Assembly (NCBI RefSeq): GCF_041911615.1
Contig: NZ_JAYROR010000074.1
Span: 1-64,000, forward strand
DNA length: 64,000 nucleotides
Reading direction: 5' to 3'
Source: Zoogloea sp041911615
GTDB taxonomy: Bacteria > Pseudomonadota > Gammaproteobacteria > Burkholderiales > Rhodocyclaceae
Every line of letters begins with the position of its first letter. Positions within the stretch are counted from its first letter, which is position 1. The notes beneath the pieces are model-generated. The model did not search any database and had not been told where the DNA came from. It saw nothing but the letters and a program-made list of their open reading frames with translations. The position numbers and the translations under genes were made by a program. Positions 35,894-45,343 of this stretch are shown here, piece by piece.

Positions 35894-35934
35894 CTGCCGC
35901 GCCGCGGGCCACCCCCGCCACGCGGCAGTTTTTT
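35894..35934 (+). terminator. Intrinsic terminator of the sbtA-like gene
   Basis: CTGCCGCG (35894-35901) pairs with CGCGGCAG (35921-35928), with additional GC pairing inside, followed by TTTTTT (35929-35934). It begins 28 bp after the stop. Confidence 0.85.
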
Positions 35935-35974
35935 GTGGCCTGCCCACCACCGCCGCCCGTCGACGCAAGGTTGC

Positions 35975-36224
35975 CCACACCGCCCGTATTCGTCCTTCAC
36001 CCGCGTGAGCATCTTCTACAGCGCGTGAACGGTCGACAACCATCGGGCGTAGATCGAATACACCCCGTGCACATCGATCTACAGGTCATGAAATGTCTTC
36101 TACACGCCGCGTAGAAGCCCTACACGCGACGCAATGGCTTCTACACCCCCGCGTAGAAGCACTACACCGCCTGAAAGTCGACCTACACGCGGCTGTACCG
36201 CTTCCACGCGCCGTGTGTATCGCC
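35975..36224. repeat. Phased 21-bp degenerate tandem array (CTACAC units)
   Basis: CTACAC or a close variant begins at 35995, 36016, 36058, 36079, 36100, 36120, 36141, 36162 and 36183, always 20-21 bp apart (36037 is degenerate), with likely edge units at 35975 and 36204. Several neighbouring units form hairpins: GTAGATCGA/TCGATCTAC (36049-36082), CTTCTAC/GTAGAAG (36097-36117), GCTTCTAC/GTAGAAGC (36137-36160). It occupies most of the 570-bp gap between sbtA and the next gene. The rest (36225-36435) shows no gene. Confidence 0.8.
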
Positions 36225-36435
36225 CTCATCCGCCTCTGTGGGGCTCATTGGCACCAGCCCCGCAACAAACCGCAGGCACCGCCCCTCGTCCCGCTCCCCG
36301 CGCCCGCCTCCAGGCGCACGGCCGCTCCACCGCAGCGCGCCGAAAAAAACGCATCCGGCATTTTCAAAAAGCATGAACCCAGGTAGCATTTAAACCACTG
36401 TATTTTTGTTCACAACACTACCCAGGAGCCCGACC

Positions 36436-36804
36436 ATGAGCAACGCCCTGCAACGCATCCCCCAGCCCACCCTCGACGCCGACATCGAAACGCTCCGCGC
36501 CCTCGGCGGCCTGGACGACTACACCCCGCGCCACGCGGAATACAGCCTGGCTGCCGCCGAAGCCGTGCTGGCGCGCCTCGACAAAGTCACCACGGCCGTG
36601 CTCCTCGCCGAAAACACCCTGGCCGCCTTGCGCTCCGAAGCCCTCGCCGTCCGCGCCGAAGTCCACAAGACCGCCCTCGGTGTGAAGGACGAAGCCATGG
36701 TCATCTACGGCCCCGACTCCAACCAGATCGCCGCCCTCGGGCTCAAGAAGCGCTCCGAGCGCAGCAAACCCAAACGCCAGCCCAAAGCCGCCGCCAGCGC
36801 CTGA
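36436..36804 (+). CDS. Small conserved-looking protein with basic C-terminal tail
   Basis: A 122-residue soluble protein. Residues 30-100 are predicted mostly helical (AEYSLAAAEAVLARLDKVTT, then AALRSEALAVRAEVHKTAL). They are followed by IYGPDSNQIAALGLKKRSER and a Lys/Arg/Pro/Ala tail. GGAG lies 8 bases before ATG 36436. I do not recognise a named family; a YGxDSxxxxALGLKKxSER ending is seen in other small hypothetical proteins. The basic tail could contact nucleic acid. Confidence that it is a real gene comes from the ribosome site, codon use and position. Confidence 0.7.
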   Translation: MSNALQRIPQPTLDADIETLRALGGLDDYTPRHAEYSLAAAEAVLARLDKVTTAVLLAENTLAALRSEALAVRAEVHKTALGVKDEAMVIYGPDSNQIAALGLKKRSERSKPKRQPKAAASA

Positions 36805-36950
36805 ACCCAGCCCGCCGCGCCGGCCCCGTCACCCCCGGCGCGCGCACCCGCGAAAAATGCACACAGCACGCTGCGCGATTGATGCAGGACAGCTTTCCGG
36901 CCCCGGATCGCTGTAACATGAATTCATAAACCCAGCCTCCTCCGCCGCCG

Positions 36951-37727
36951 ATGAGCCCCCCTCACCTACCCACCGAAACCCGCGTCGCCGTCCTCGTCGA
37001 TTGCGACAACACCACCCCCGACATCCTCGACTTCGCGCTCCGCGTCGTCGCCCAGTTTGGCCGCGTCGTGCTGCGGCGCGGCTACGGCAACCACACCACG
37101 CTATCGCGCACCTGGCAGGAAGCCCTCGTCCGGCAAGCCTTCACGCCCTGCCTGCAATACCAATACGTCGCCGGCAAGAACACCGCCGACATCGCCCTGG
37201 CCCTCGACGCCCTCGAGGCGATGTTCGACCACCGCGCCGACAAGTTCTGCCTCGTCACCAGCGACTCCGACTTCGCCTACCTGTGCCGCAAGCTCCGCGA
37301 ACGCGGGGCCACCGTCTGCATCGTCGGCGAAGCCAAGACCCCGGACGCGCTGCGCAATGCGAGCGATCAGTTCTTCGAATGGACGCCGCCCGCCCCTGAA
37401 CCCGAACCGGAGCCCGAACGCCCCCCGCAACACGATCCCGCCACCGACAAAGCCCCCCAGGCCAGGACGGAACCCGCTGCCAAACCCCCCATCGTCAAAC
37501 GCCGCCCGAAGTTCGTCGTCGATGCCGTCACCCTTCTCGCCGCCGGGACGTCGGAAGGTCGCATCGGCCTCGGCCAGCTCGGCCAATACCTCAAACGCAC
37601 CGACCCCGGCTTCTCACCGGCCATCTACGGGCATTCGGGGCTGCTGGACATGGTCAAGACGTACGACCTGCTGGCGTTGAAGAAGGAAGACGGCGGACAT
37701 TACACGGTGGGGGTGAAGCAGGGGTGA
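36951..37727 (+). CDS. NYN-domain ribonuclease-like protein with C-terminal LOTUS/OST-HTH domain
   Basis: A 258-residue protein. Residues 10-145 form a NYN (PIN-like) nuclease domain with conserved acidic residues in VAVLVDCDN, DIALALDALEA and CLVTSDSDFAYLC. A Pro/Glu-rich linker (about 148-180) leads to an OST-HTH/LOTUS-type domain (about 185-255; GQYLKRTDPGFSPAIYGHSGL). Known: NYN domains cut RNA and LOTUS domains bind RNA, including G-quadruplex RNA. A role in RNA turnover is likely but untested. Two-domain LabA/Limkain-like proteins of this kind occur in many bacteria. Confidence 0.88.
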   Translation: MSPPHLPTETRVAVLVDCDNTTPDILDFALRVVAQFGRVVLRRGYGNHTTLSRTWQEALVRQAFTPCLQYQYVAGKNTADIALALDALEAMFDHRADKFCLVTSDSDFAYLCRKLRERGATVCIVGEAKTPDALRNASDQFFEWTPPAPEPEPEPERPPQHDPATDKAPQARTEPAAKPPIVKRRPKFVVDAVTLLAAGTSEGRIGLGQLGQYLKRTDPGFSPAIYGHSGLLDMVKTYDLLALKKEDGGHYTVGVKQG

Positions 37728-37782
37728 TTAAAACCAGATGAACAAAAGGAATGAAATTCGATGGAGTAGGAACGCCCGCAAG

Positions 37783-37871
37783 GGTTAAGGGTTGTCCGAT
37801 GCCTGCCCCCACGCGCAACGCTTTGGGGCCATGATTCACCCGGCCGGGCAGGCGGCGGACAAGCCTTAACC
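37783..37871. repeat. 89-bp imperfect inverted repeat downstream of NYN gene
   Basis: A 26-nt left arm (37783-37808, GGTTAAGG...GCCTGCCC) and right arm (37846-37871, GGGCAGGC...CCTTAACC) pair with only three mismatches around a 37-nt loop. No T-run follows on either strand. It is the main structure in 37728-37908. It could be a REP-like or miniature mobile element or an RNA processing signal. Confidence 0.65.
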
Positions 37872-37908
37872 ATAGGAGCCTTTCACGAACACCCGGAAAT
37901 CAGCAACA

Positions 37909-37942
37909 AAAATGGCGCGGACCTCCCGGCGCGCGCCATTTT
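37909..37942 (-). terminator. Bidirectional terminator at the gpmI 3' end
   Basis: AAAATGGCGCG (37909-37919) pairs with CGCGCCATTTT (37932-37942). The stem ends in T-runs on both strands, so it can serve gpmI on the minus strand and the NYN gene region on the plus strand. Confidence 0.7.
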
Positions 37943-37977
37943 CACTTCAACCGCAGCCGCAATCCGCAGCGCTGGGC

Positions 37978-39630
<1,653 letters not shown>

Positions 39631-39823
39631 GTTCGCTTCCTGAAGAGTGAAGTCGGGGCCGGTGCGGCGGGGGCGATCACCCGGGCGGCATCCGGCAGGC
39701 GCGCTATTTTCCTTCAAATCGGCGGTCAGGGCACGGTGCGGCGTGGGCGCGGGTGTCAGAAATTCCGTGGGCGGCCGTCATTGTGCGGACATGGCGGACG
39801 GTTCGGCGGCGGGGACGCGGCGC

Positions 39824-40639
39824 CTAGGCGCGGGGCGGGCAGATCGGGCGGGGACGGAACTGGCGGGTATCGCGGTAGTAGTCCGCCGCTTCGCTGGCGG
39901 GGGTGACACCGGGGATGCCGAGGAGCGGCAGCGGATGCAGGCTGGACTTGCCGAAGGGTTCGTCGAGCAGTCGCCGGGCGAGCCAGGCGTCGCAGTCGCG
40001 CTGCCGCAGATCGGCCGGCTGCGCGAGCCAGTCCGCGTCGACGACCCGGTACAGCGCCTTGGCGCACAGGCCGAAGAACGGGGCGCGCAGGGAATCCCAG
40101 CTGCCGTGGCCGAAGACGAGGAAGCGGGTGGTGTCGACGAGCCGCGCGCGGTGCGTCCACAGGGCGGCTTCCCAGTGGTGACCGGCGAGCAGTGCGAGCA
40201 GTTCGGGATCGCTGGCGGCGACGACGATGCCGCATTCGTCGAACTGGGTGAGGGCGTCGCGCAGCGGGCCGCGACCGGGCTCGCCGACGGCGCGACGGCG
40301 AGCGATCTCGCGCAGGTGCAGGGCATTGCAGGCGGATTTGGTGCGAGGCCAGACGCACCAGGCGAGCGCGTTGAAGAAGTCGTGCCAGTCGCCCGGTCGG
40401 GTGGGGACTTCGCCGGTGGCGTCGATGTGGGCCTCGTAGCCGTCGGCGTGGGGTGGCGGCGGCACGAAGTGGATCGGGCGGCCGGCGCCGCAGACGGCAT
40501 CGGGGGCGAAGTGGCGAAGCAGCGCGTCGAGCGCCGCCGCGTCGGGGATGGCCGTGGGGAAGCGGGCAAGCAGCCCGGCGATGGGTTCGAACAGGGGTCG
40601 GCCGGCGAGCGCGGCGGGCGCGTCCGGCACGACGCTCAT
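39824..40639 (-). CDS. DUF3025 domain protein
   Basis: A 271-residue soluble protein of the DUF3025 family, identified by DWHDFFNALAWCVWPRTKSA, followed by NALH. Function unknown; members occur mainly in proteobacteria as single genes. The start codon overlaps the stop of the upstream lipoprotein gene (ATGA, 40639-40636), so the two are translationally coupled and follow pyrC. The 193-bp gap to gpmI (39631-39823) shows nothing notable. Confidence 0.82.
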   Translation of the reverse strand: MSVVPDAPAALAGRPLFEPIAGLLARFPTAIPDAAALDALLRHFAPDAVCGAGRPIHFVPPPPHADGYEAHIDATGEVPTRPGDWHDFFNALAWCVWPRTKSACNALHLREIARRRAVGEPGRGPLRDALTQFDECGIVVAASDPELLALLAGHHWEAALWTHRARLVDTTRFLVFGHGSWDSLRAPFFGLCAKALYRVVDADWLAQPADLRQRDCDAWLARRLLDEPFGKSSLHPLPLLGIPGVTPASEAADYYRDTRQFRPRPICPPRA

Positions 40640-41082
40640 TCGGCGGGTTTGATGGGGGTGGCGGGTTTTTCGGCGGGGACGAACTGGAGCCGCTCGGCCT
40701 TGCGCATGAACGTGCCGACGAGCTTGCCGGGCGGCTCGGCGGGGGCGTCCTTCCAGACCTGGAAATCGCATTTCTCGGTGCTGGCGAGATACCAGTTCTT
40801 GCCTTGCTTGAGGGCCCACAGGTCGGCACCGGCTTCGAAGACTTCCATCTTCAGGGTGCCGGCCACGCCCGACTTGATGCTGTAGCGACGCAGGCAGGTG
40901 GGCATCCGCGAGACGACGACGGCCTGTTCGACCTCGTCGTCCCAGAAGAAGCGTTGCTCGCGCACGAGGGTGATGGATTGGTCGCGCCCGTCGATGAGGA
41001 ACGCGACGCCTTCGTATTCGCAGGCGGCCAGGGCGGCGGGAATGACGGCGAAGGCGAGCAGGCGCTTGAGGATCGGATGCAT
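40636..41082 (-). CDS. Putative lipoprotein, unknown function
   Basis: A 148-residue exported protein. The N-terminus MHPILKRLLAFAVIPAALAAC is a lipoprotein signal peptide with lipobox LAAC, Cys21 being the modified residue. The mature part (EYEGVAFLIDGRDQSITLVR, a later SIKSGVAGTLKMEVFEAGAD) is beta-rich with a Pro/Lys tail. No named family recognised. It lies 10 bp after pyrC and overlaps the DUF3025 gene. Confidence 0.78.
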   Translation of the reverse strand: MHPILKRLLAFAVIPAALAACEYEGVAFLIDGRDQSITLVREQRFFWDDEVEQAVVVSRMPTCLRRYSIKSGVAGTLKMEVFEAGADLWALKQGKNWYLASTEKCDFQVWKDAPAEPPGKLVGTFMRKAERLQFVPAEKPATPIKPAE

Positions 41083-41092
41083 CGTGGTGGGA

Positions 41093-42127
41093 TCAGACGA
41101 GTTTCCAGCCGATGGTCTCGCCACCGCGCAGCGGCACCAGCGGATCGCCGGGCAGGTAGTCGAGGGCGGCGGGCACCGCCCAGCTTTCCTTGGCGAGGGT
41201 GATGGTGTCGGCGTTGCGGGGCAGGCGGTAGAAGTCGGGGCCGTTGAAGCTGGCGAAGGCTTCGAGCTTGTCGAGGGCGCCGGCCTGTTCGAAGGCTTCG
41301 GCGTAGAGCTCGATGCCGGCGTGGGCGGTGTAGCAGCCGGCGCAGCCGCAGGCGGCTTCCTTGGTGCTCTTGGCGTGGGGCGCGGAGTCGGTGCCGAGGA
41401 AGAACTTGGGGCTGCCGGACGTGGCGACCTTCACCAGCGCCTCGCGGTGGGTCTCGCGCTTGAGCACCGGCAGGCAGTAGTGATGCGGGCGGATGCCGCC
41501 GGCGAAGATCGCGTTGCGATTGAGCAGCAGGTGGTGCGCGGTGATGGTGGCACCCACGTTGGGGCCGGCCTCGCTCACGAACTGCGCCGCCTCACGCGTG
41601 GTGATGTGCTCGAAGACAACGCGCAGCGACGGGAATCGCGCTGCAACCGGCGCCAGCACGCGATCGATAAAGACGCGCTCGCGATCAAAGATATCAACGT
41701 CAGCATGGGTTACCTCGCCATGAACGCACAACACGATGTTCCGCTCCCCCATCCGTTCGAGGACCGGGTAGATGCGGGCGATGTCGGTGACACCGGCGTC
41801 CGAGTTGGTGGTGGCGCCGGCCGGGTAGAGCTTGGCGGCGATGACGAAGCCGCTTTCGGCGGCTTTGTCGATTTCGTCGGGTTTGACGGTGTCGGTGAGA
41901 TACAACGTCATCAGCGGATCGAACTTGAGCCCCGCGGGCACCGCGGCCAGGATGCGCCCGCGGTAGGCACGGGCCTGCTCGACGGAGGTGACCGGCGGAC
42001 GCAGGTTGGGCATGATCAGGGCACGGCCGAAGCGGCGCGCGGTGTCGGGCACAACGGCAGCCAGGGCGGCATCGTCGCGCACGTGCAGGTGCCAGTCATC
42101 GGGGCGGGTGAGGGTCAGTGTGGTCAT
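41093..42127 (-). CDS. pyrC: Dihydroorotase
   Basis: A 344-residue zinc amidohydrolase of pyrimidine synthesis, closing N-carbamoyl-aspartate to dihydroorotate. Metal ligands and active-site residues are present: HLH (DDWHLHVRD), the carbamylated Lys (AAKLYPAG), His in CVHGEV and FEHITTREA, and Asp in LGTDSAPH. Length and sequence fit the E. coli-type homodimeric enzyme. It is first gene of a pyrC-lipoprotein-DUF3025 run. Confidence 0.95.
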   Translation of the reverse strand: MTTLTLTRPDDWHLHVRDDAALAAVVPDTARRFGRALIMPNLRPPVTSVEQARAYRGRILAAVPAGLKFDPLMTLYLTDTVKPDEIDKAAESGFVIAAKLYPAGATTNSDAGVTDIARIYPVLERMGERNIVLCVHGEVTHADVDIFDRERVFIDRVLAPVAARFPSLRVVFEHITTREAAQFVSEAGPNVGATITAHHLLLNRNAIFAGGIRPHHYCLPVLKRETHREALVKVATSGSPKFFLGTDSAPHAKSTKEAACGCAGCYTAHAGIELYAEAFEQAGALDKLEAFASFNGPDFYRLPRNADTITLAKESWAVPAALDYLPGDPLVPLRGGETIGWKLV

Positions 42128-42309
42128 GGCTTTCGATCCGGGCGAATGGCGAATTCGTCATTTTAACAGGGCGTCACAGCGCGCCGGCAAAGGATGCGGC
42201 CCGCCCTGCGCAGGGCAACGGCATGGCAGCGTGCGGTTTTACGCAGGGGCGTGCGCCGCGGCGTGCTTCAGAGCGCCATCGCGCGGGGGAGTTCCGCGCG
42301 GGGTCGCGC

Positions 42310-43176
42310 TCAGGCCGACTTGAGCGCCAGCGCCCGCTCGTAGAGTGCGTTCTTCGACGCGCCGGTGATCGCCGCCGCGAGCTTGGCGGCCTGTTTGACG
42401 GGCAATTCGGCGAGCAACAGGGCGAGCACCCGCTCGGCGTCGGGCGGCAACCCCTCGCCCGGCGGCGCGGCCGACACCAGCAGCACGAATTCGCCGCGGG
42501 CGCGGTTCGGATCGGCCGCCAGCCAGGCCGGCGCATCGGCCAGCGGCATCCGCGCGATCTGCTCGAAGAGCTTGGTGAGCTCCCGTGCGACGACGATCTG
42601 GCGCGTCGGCTCGAGCACCGCGGCGAGGTCGTCGAGGGTCTCGGCGATGCGGTGCGGCGCTTCGTAGAACACCAGCGTGCCCGGCACCGGGCGCAGCGCC
42701 TCGAGCGCGGCGCGGCGCCCCACTGGCTTGGTCGGCAGGAAACCGTGGAAATGGAAGGCGCCGTCCGCCAGCCCGGAGGCCGACAGCGCCGCGATCGCAG
42801 CGCAGGCACCGGGCACCGGCACCACCGGGAAACCCGCTTCCTGCAACCGCGCCACCGCCCGCGCGCCGGGATCGGAAACGGCGGGCGTTCCGGCGTCGGT
42901 GATCAGCGCCACGTGCTTGCCCTCCTCGAGCATCCGGATCACCAGCCCCGCGGCGGCCTGCTCGTTGTGCTCGTGCAGCGCGACCAGCCGCGTGGTGATG
43001 CCAAAGGCGTCGAGCAGCCGCTGACTGTGGCGGGTGTCCTCGGCGGCGATGGCGTCGGCGGACTTCAGCACCGCCAGCGCGCGCAGGCTCATGTCATGCA
43101 GATTACCCAGCGGCGTGGCCACCACATACAATGACGGCGTCTTGGAGAGCGGAGATTCGGGCAGTGTGGGAAGCAT
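42310..43176 (-). CDS. rsmI: 16S rRNA (cytidine1402-2'-O)-methyltransferase
   Basis: A 288-residue SAM-dependent methyltransferase of the tetrapyrrole-methylase fold. Signature segments are YVVATPLGNLHDMS, AAEDTRHSQRLL, ALITDAGTPAVSDPG and FYEAPHR. It methylates C1402 of 16S rRNA. ATG 43176 gives a short pre-sequence before the conserved core. It is divergent from yraN, an arrangement common in proteobacteria. The 182-bp region upstream of pyrC (42128-42309) shows no gene. Confidence 0.93.
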   Translation of the reverse strand: MLPTLPESPLSKTPSLYVVATPLGNLHDMSLRALAVLKSADAIAAEDTRHSQRLLDAFGITTRLVALHEHNEQAAAGLVIRMLEEGKHVALITDAGTPAVSDPGARAVARLQEAGFPVVPVPGACAAIAALSASGLADGAFHFHGFLPTKPVGRRAALEALRPVPGTLVFYEAPHRIAETLDDLAAVLEPTRQIVVARELTKLFEQIARMPLADAPAWLAADPNRARGEFVLLVSAAPPGEGLPPDAERVLALLLAELPVKQAAKLAAAITGASKNALYERALALKSA

Positions 43177-43256
43177 GGCGAAATAAGCGGGCACGGCAGG
43201 CGTCGCCGGACGCGCAAGAGAAAGCGGACGCCGATTGTGGGCGCGCCGGCGCACCG

Positions 43257-43625
43257 ATGCAAGCCGAACACCTGCGGCGCGGCGCGGCGGCCGAAGCGCT
43301 CGCCGCCGCCCATCTTGCCGGGCGTGGCCTCGCGATCCTGGCCCGCAACGTGCGCTGCCGCGGCGGCGAAGTGGACCTGATCGCCGACGACGCCGGCTGC
43401 GTGGTCTTCGTCGAGGTACGCCTGCGCAAGAGCGCCCGCTTCGGCGGCGCGGCCGCCAGCATCACCGCGACCAAGCAGCGGCGCGTGATCCTCGCCGCGC
43501 AGCACTGGCTGACGGGCGCCGGACGCGCCCACGCGCAGCGCCCCTGCCGCTTCGACGCGGTGCTCCTCGACGGGCTCGACGCAACCCGCATCGAGTGGAT
43601 TCGCGGTGCCTTCGATGCCTCGTAG
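43257..43625 (+). CDS. YraN family (UPF0102) nuclease-fold protein
   Basis: A 122-residue protein with the YraN restriction-endonuclease-like core: GAAAEALAAAHLAGRGL, then RCRGGEVDLIADD and VVFVEVRLRKS. Asp and Glu of the E-D-ExK-like core are visible. Function is not established in the family. ATG 43257 matches the usual length. An in-frame ATG at 43131 would extend it over the rsmI start and is less likely. It overlaps the HIRAN gene by 11 bp. Confidence 0.88.
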   Translation: MQAEHLRRGAAAEALAAAHLAGRGLAILARNVRCRGGEVDLIADDAGCVVFVEVRLRKSARFGGAAASITATKQRRVILAAQHWLTGAGRAHAQRPCRFDAVLLDGLDATRIEWIRGAFDAS

Positions 43626-43995
43626 GCGCCGTCTCGCCGCAGCCGTGGCCGGCCTCCTGGCGGCGCTCGCGCTGCCTGCGGTGGCCGAGGTGCGCATCCT
43701 GGTGCAGCGCTCGCCGCTGGCCGGTTTCCAGTACTACGGCGGCAAGATCCTGTGGGACGAGATGCGCGAAGGCGACCGCCTGACCCTGGTGCGCGAACCG
43801 GGCAACCGCCACGATCCCTACGCGGTGCGCGTCGAATGGCGCGGCACCAAGCTCGGCTACCTGCCCCGCACCGACAACCGCGAGGTGGCCGAGGAAATGG
43901 ACAAGGGCACGCCGATCGGCGGACGCATCGGGCAGCTCGCCCGCGACCCCAACCCCTGGAAACGCCTGCGGGTGGATGTCTATGTCGGTTTGTAA
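43615..43995 (+). CDS. Exported HIRAN-domain protein
   Basis: A 126-residue protein with a signal peptide (MPRRRRLAAAVAGLLAALAL, then PAVAEV) and a single HIRAN domain (SPLAGFQYYGGKILWDEMRE, then NRHDPYAVRVEWRGTKLGYL and PR). HIRAN domains usually bind DNA ends inside larger nucleic-acid enzymes. Here it is alone and predicted to leave the cytoplasm. Start may be ATG 43615 or GTG 43606. It sits in the yraN-gmhA/diaA operon. Substrate unknown. Confidence 0.82.
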   Translation: MPRRRRLAAAVAGLLAALALPAVAEVRILVQRSPLAGFQYYGGKILWDEMREGDRLTLVREPGNRHDPYAVRVEWRGTKLGYLPRTDNREVAEEMDKGTPIGGRIGQLARDPNPWKRLRVDVYVGL

Positions 43996-44099
43996 GCGGA
44001 TTTCTCGCCTCCGGCGACGCCTTCGCCCCGAATGCTAGAATTGCCGCACCGAGCGTGCGCCGCCCGCGCCGCGTCCCCCACGCCTTTTCCGGATTCTTC

Positions 44100-44693
44100 A
44101 TGGACCTTGTCGCCCGCATCGCCCAGCAATTCACCGACAGCGCCCAGACCAAGCTGGCCGCCCTCGAATTCATGGCCGACCCCATCGCCCGCGCCATCGA
44201 GGCGATGACCCACAGCCTGATGGCCAACGGCAAGATCCTCGCCTGCGGCAATGGCGGATCGGCCGCCGACGCCCAGCACTTTGCCGCCGAGCTGCTCAAC
44301 CGCTTCGAGATGGAGCGCCCGCCGCTGGCTGCCGTCGCCCTCACCACCGACAGCTCGACCCTCACCTCGATCGCCAACGACTACGACTTCTCGCAGGTCT
44401 TCTCGAAGCAGGTGCGCGCCCTCGGCCAGCCCGGCGACGTGCTGCTGGCGATCTCCACCAGCGGCAACTCACCCAACGTCGTCGAGGCGATCCACGCCGC
44501 CCACGAGCGCGAGATGCACGTCGTCGCCCTCACCGGCAAGGGCGGCGGGCAGATCGGCGAACTTCTCGGCCCCGACGACATCCACCTGTGCGTGCCCGCC
44601 GACCGCACCGCGCGCATCCAGGAAGTCCACCTGCTGACCCTCCACTGCCTGTGCGACGGCATCGACTGCCTCTTTCTCGGAGTAGAAGAATGA
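44100..44693 (+). CDS. gmhA: SIS-domain phosphoheptose isomerase family protein (GmhA/DiaA)
   Basis: A 197-residue SIS protein. Signature CGNGGSAADAQHFAAEL, LTSIANDYDF, AISTSGNSPNV and RIQEVHLLTLHCLCD are as in GmhA and DiaA. The GmhA catalytic Glu (FAAEL) and His (QEVHLL) positions appear kept. GmhA isomerises sedoheptulose-7-phosphate for LPS heptose; DiaA promotes DnaA loading. Synteny (yraN, this gene, BON lipoprotein) matches E. coli yraN-diaA-dolP, so a DiaA role is quite possible. It overlaps the BON gene by ATGA. Confidence 0.85.
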   Translation: MDLVARIAQQFTDSAQTKLAALEFMADPIARAIEAMTHSLMANGKILACGNGGSAADAQHFAAELLNRFEMERPPLAAVALTTDSSTLTSIANDYDFSQVFSKQVRALGQPGDVLLAISTSGNSPNVVEAIHAAHEREMHVVALTGKGGGQIGELLGPDDIHLCVPADRTARIQEVHLLTLHCLCDGIDCLFLGVEE

Positions 44694-45328
44694 ATCTGAC
44701 CCGCAAGCCGCTGCTCACCCTCCTCGCCGCCATCGCCGCCGCGTCGGCCCTGCAGGGCTGCATCCCGGTGATCGTCGGCGGCACCGGCATGGCCGTCGCG
44801 ATGGCCTCGGACCGCCGCAGCTCCGGCACCTACGTCGAGGACGAAGGCATCGAGTGGAAAGCCAACAAATGGATCGGCGACCGCCTCGGCGACAAGGTCC
44901 ACGTGAACGCCACCTCCTTCAACCGCAAGCTGCTGCTCACCGGCGAAGCCTTCAACGAAGCCAGCCGCGATGAAGCAGGCCGCCTCGCCGCCGCCGTGGA
45001 CAACGTGCGCGAAGTGGTCAACGAACTGCGCGTCGCCCCCACCAGCACGATCTCCGCGCGGACCAACGACAGCTATATCAGCTCCAAGGTCAAGGCCCGC
45101 TTCGTCGACCAGAAGGATTTCCACATCCCCCACGTGAAGGTCGTGACCGAAGCCGGCACGGTTTTCCTGATGGGCCTGGTCAGCCAGCGCGAAGGCGACG
45201 CCGCCACCGAGATCGCCCGCACCACCAGCGGCGTGCAGAAGGTCGTGCGGGTGTTCGAATACATCAGCGAAGACGAAGTGAAACGCCTCGACAGCGCCAT
45301 CCGCCCCGCCGACTCCAACCCCAGATAA
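44690..45328 (+). CDS. BON-domain lipoprotein (DolP/YraP-like)
   Basis: A 212-residue outer-membrane-type lipoprotein. Signal peptide ends at lipobox LQGC with Cys24 modified. Two BON domains follow (about 70-130 and 140-200), the second with FHIPHVKVVTEAGTVFLMGL. DolP/YraP proteins bind anionic phospholipids and support envelope integrity. The gene order with the SIS protein supports this assignment. ATG overlaps the upstream stop. Confidence 0.88.
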   Translation: MNLTRKPLLTLLAAIAAASALQGCIPVIVGGTGMAVAMASDRRSSGTYVEDEGIEWKANKWIGDRLGDKVHVNATSFNRKLLLTGEAFNEASRDEAGRLAAAVDNVREVVNELRVAPTSTISARTNDSYISSKVKARFVDQKDFHIPHVKVVTEAGTVFLMGLVSQREGDAATEIARTTSGVQKVVRVFEYISEDEVKRLDSAIRPADSNPR

Positions 45329-45343
45329 GCCAAGGACCGCACC

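Noticed and set aside
35975..36224. CRISPR array
   Set aside because: Period is only 21 bp with no distinct spacers, units are degenerate, and no cas genes are present.
36093..36386. Possible heptad-repeat peptide encoded by the 21-bp array
   Set aside because: The frame breaks at a 20-bp unit, there is no ribosome site, and hairpin symmetry explains the pattern equally well.
43131..43256. N-terminal extension of YraN
   Set aside because: Would overlap the rsmI start on the other strand; the family length fits ATG 43257.
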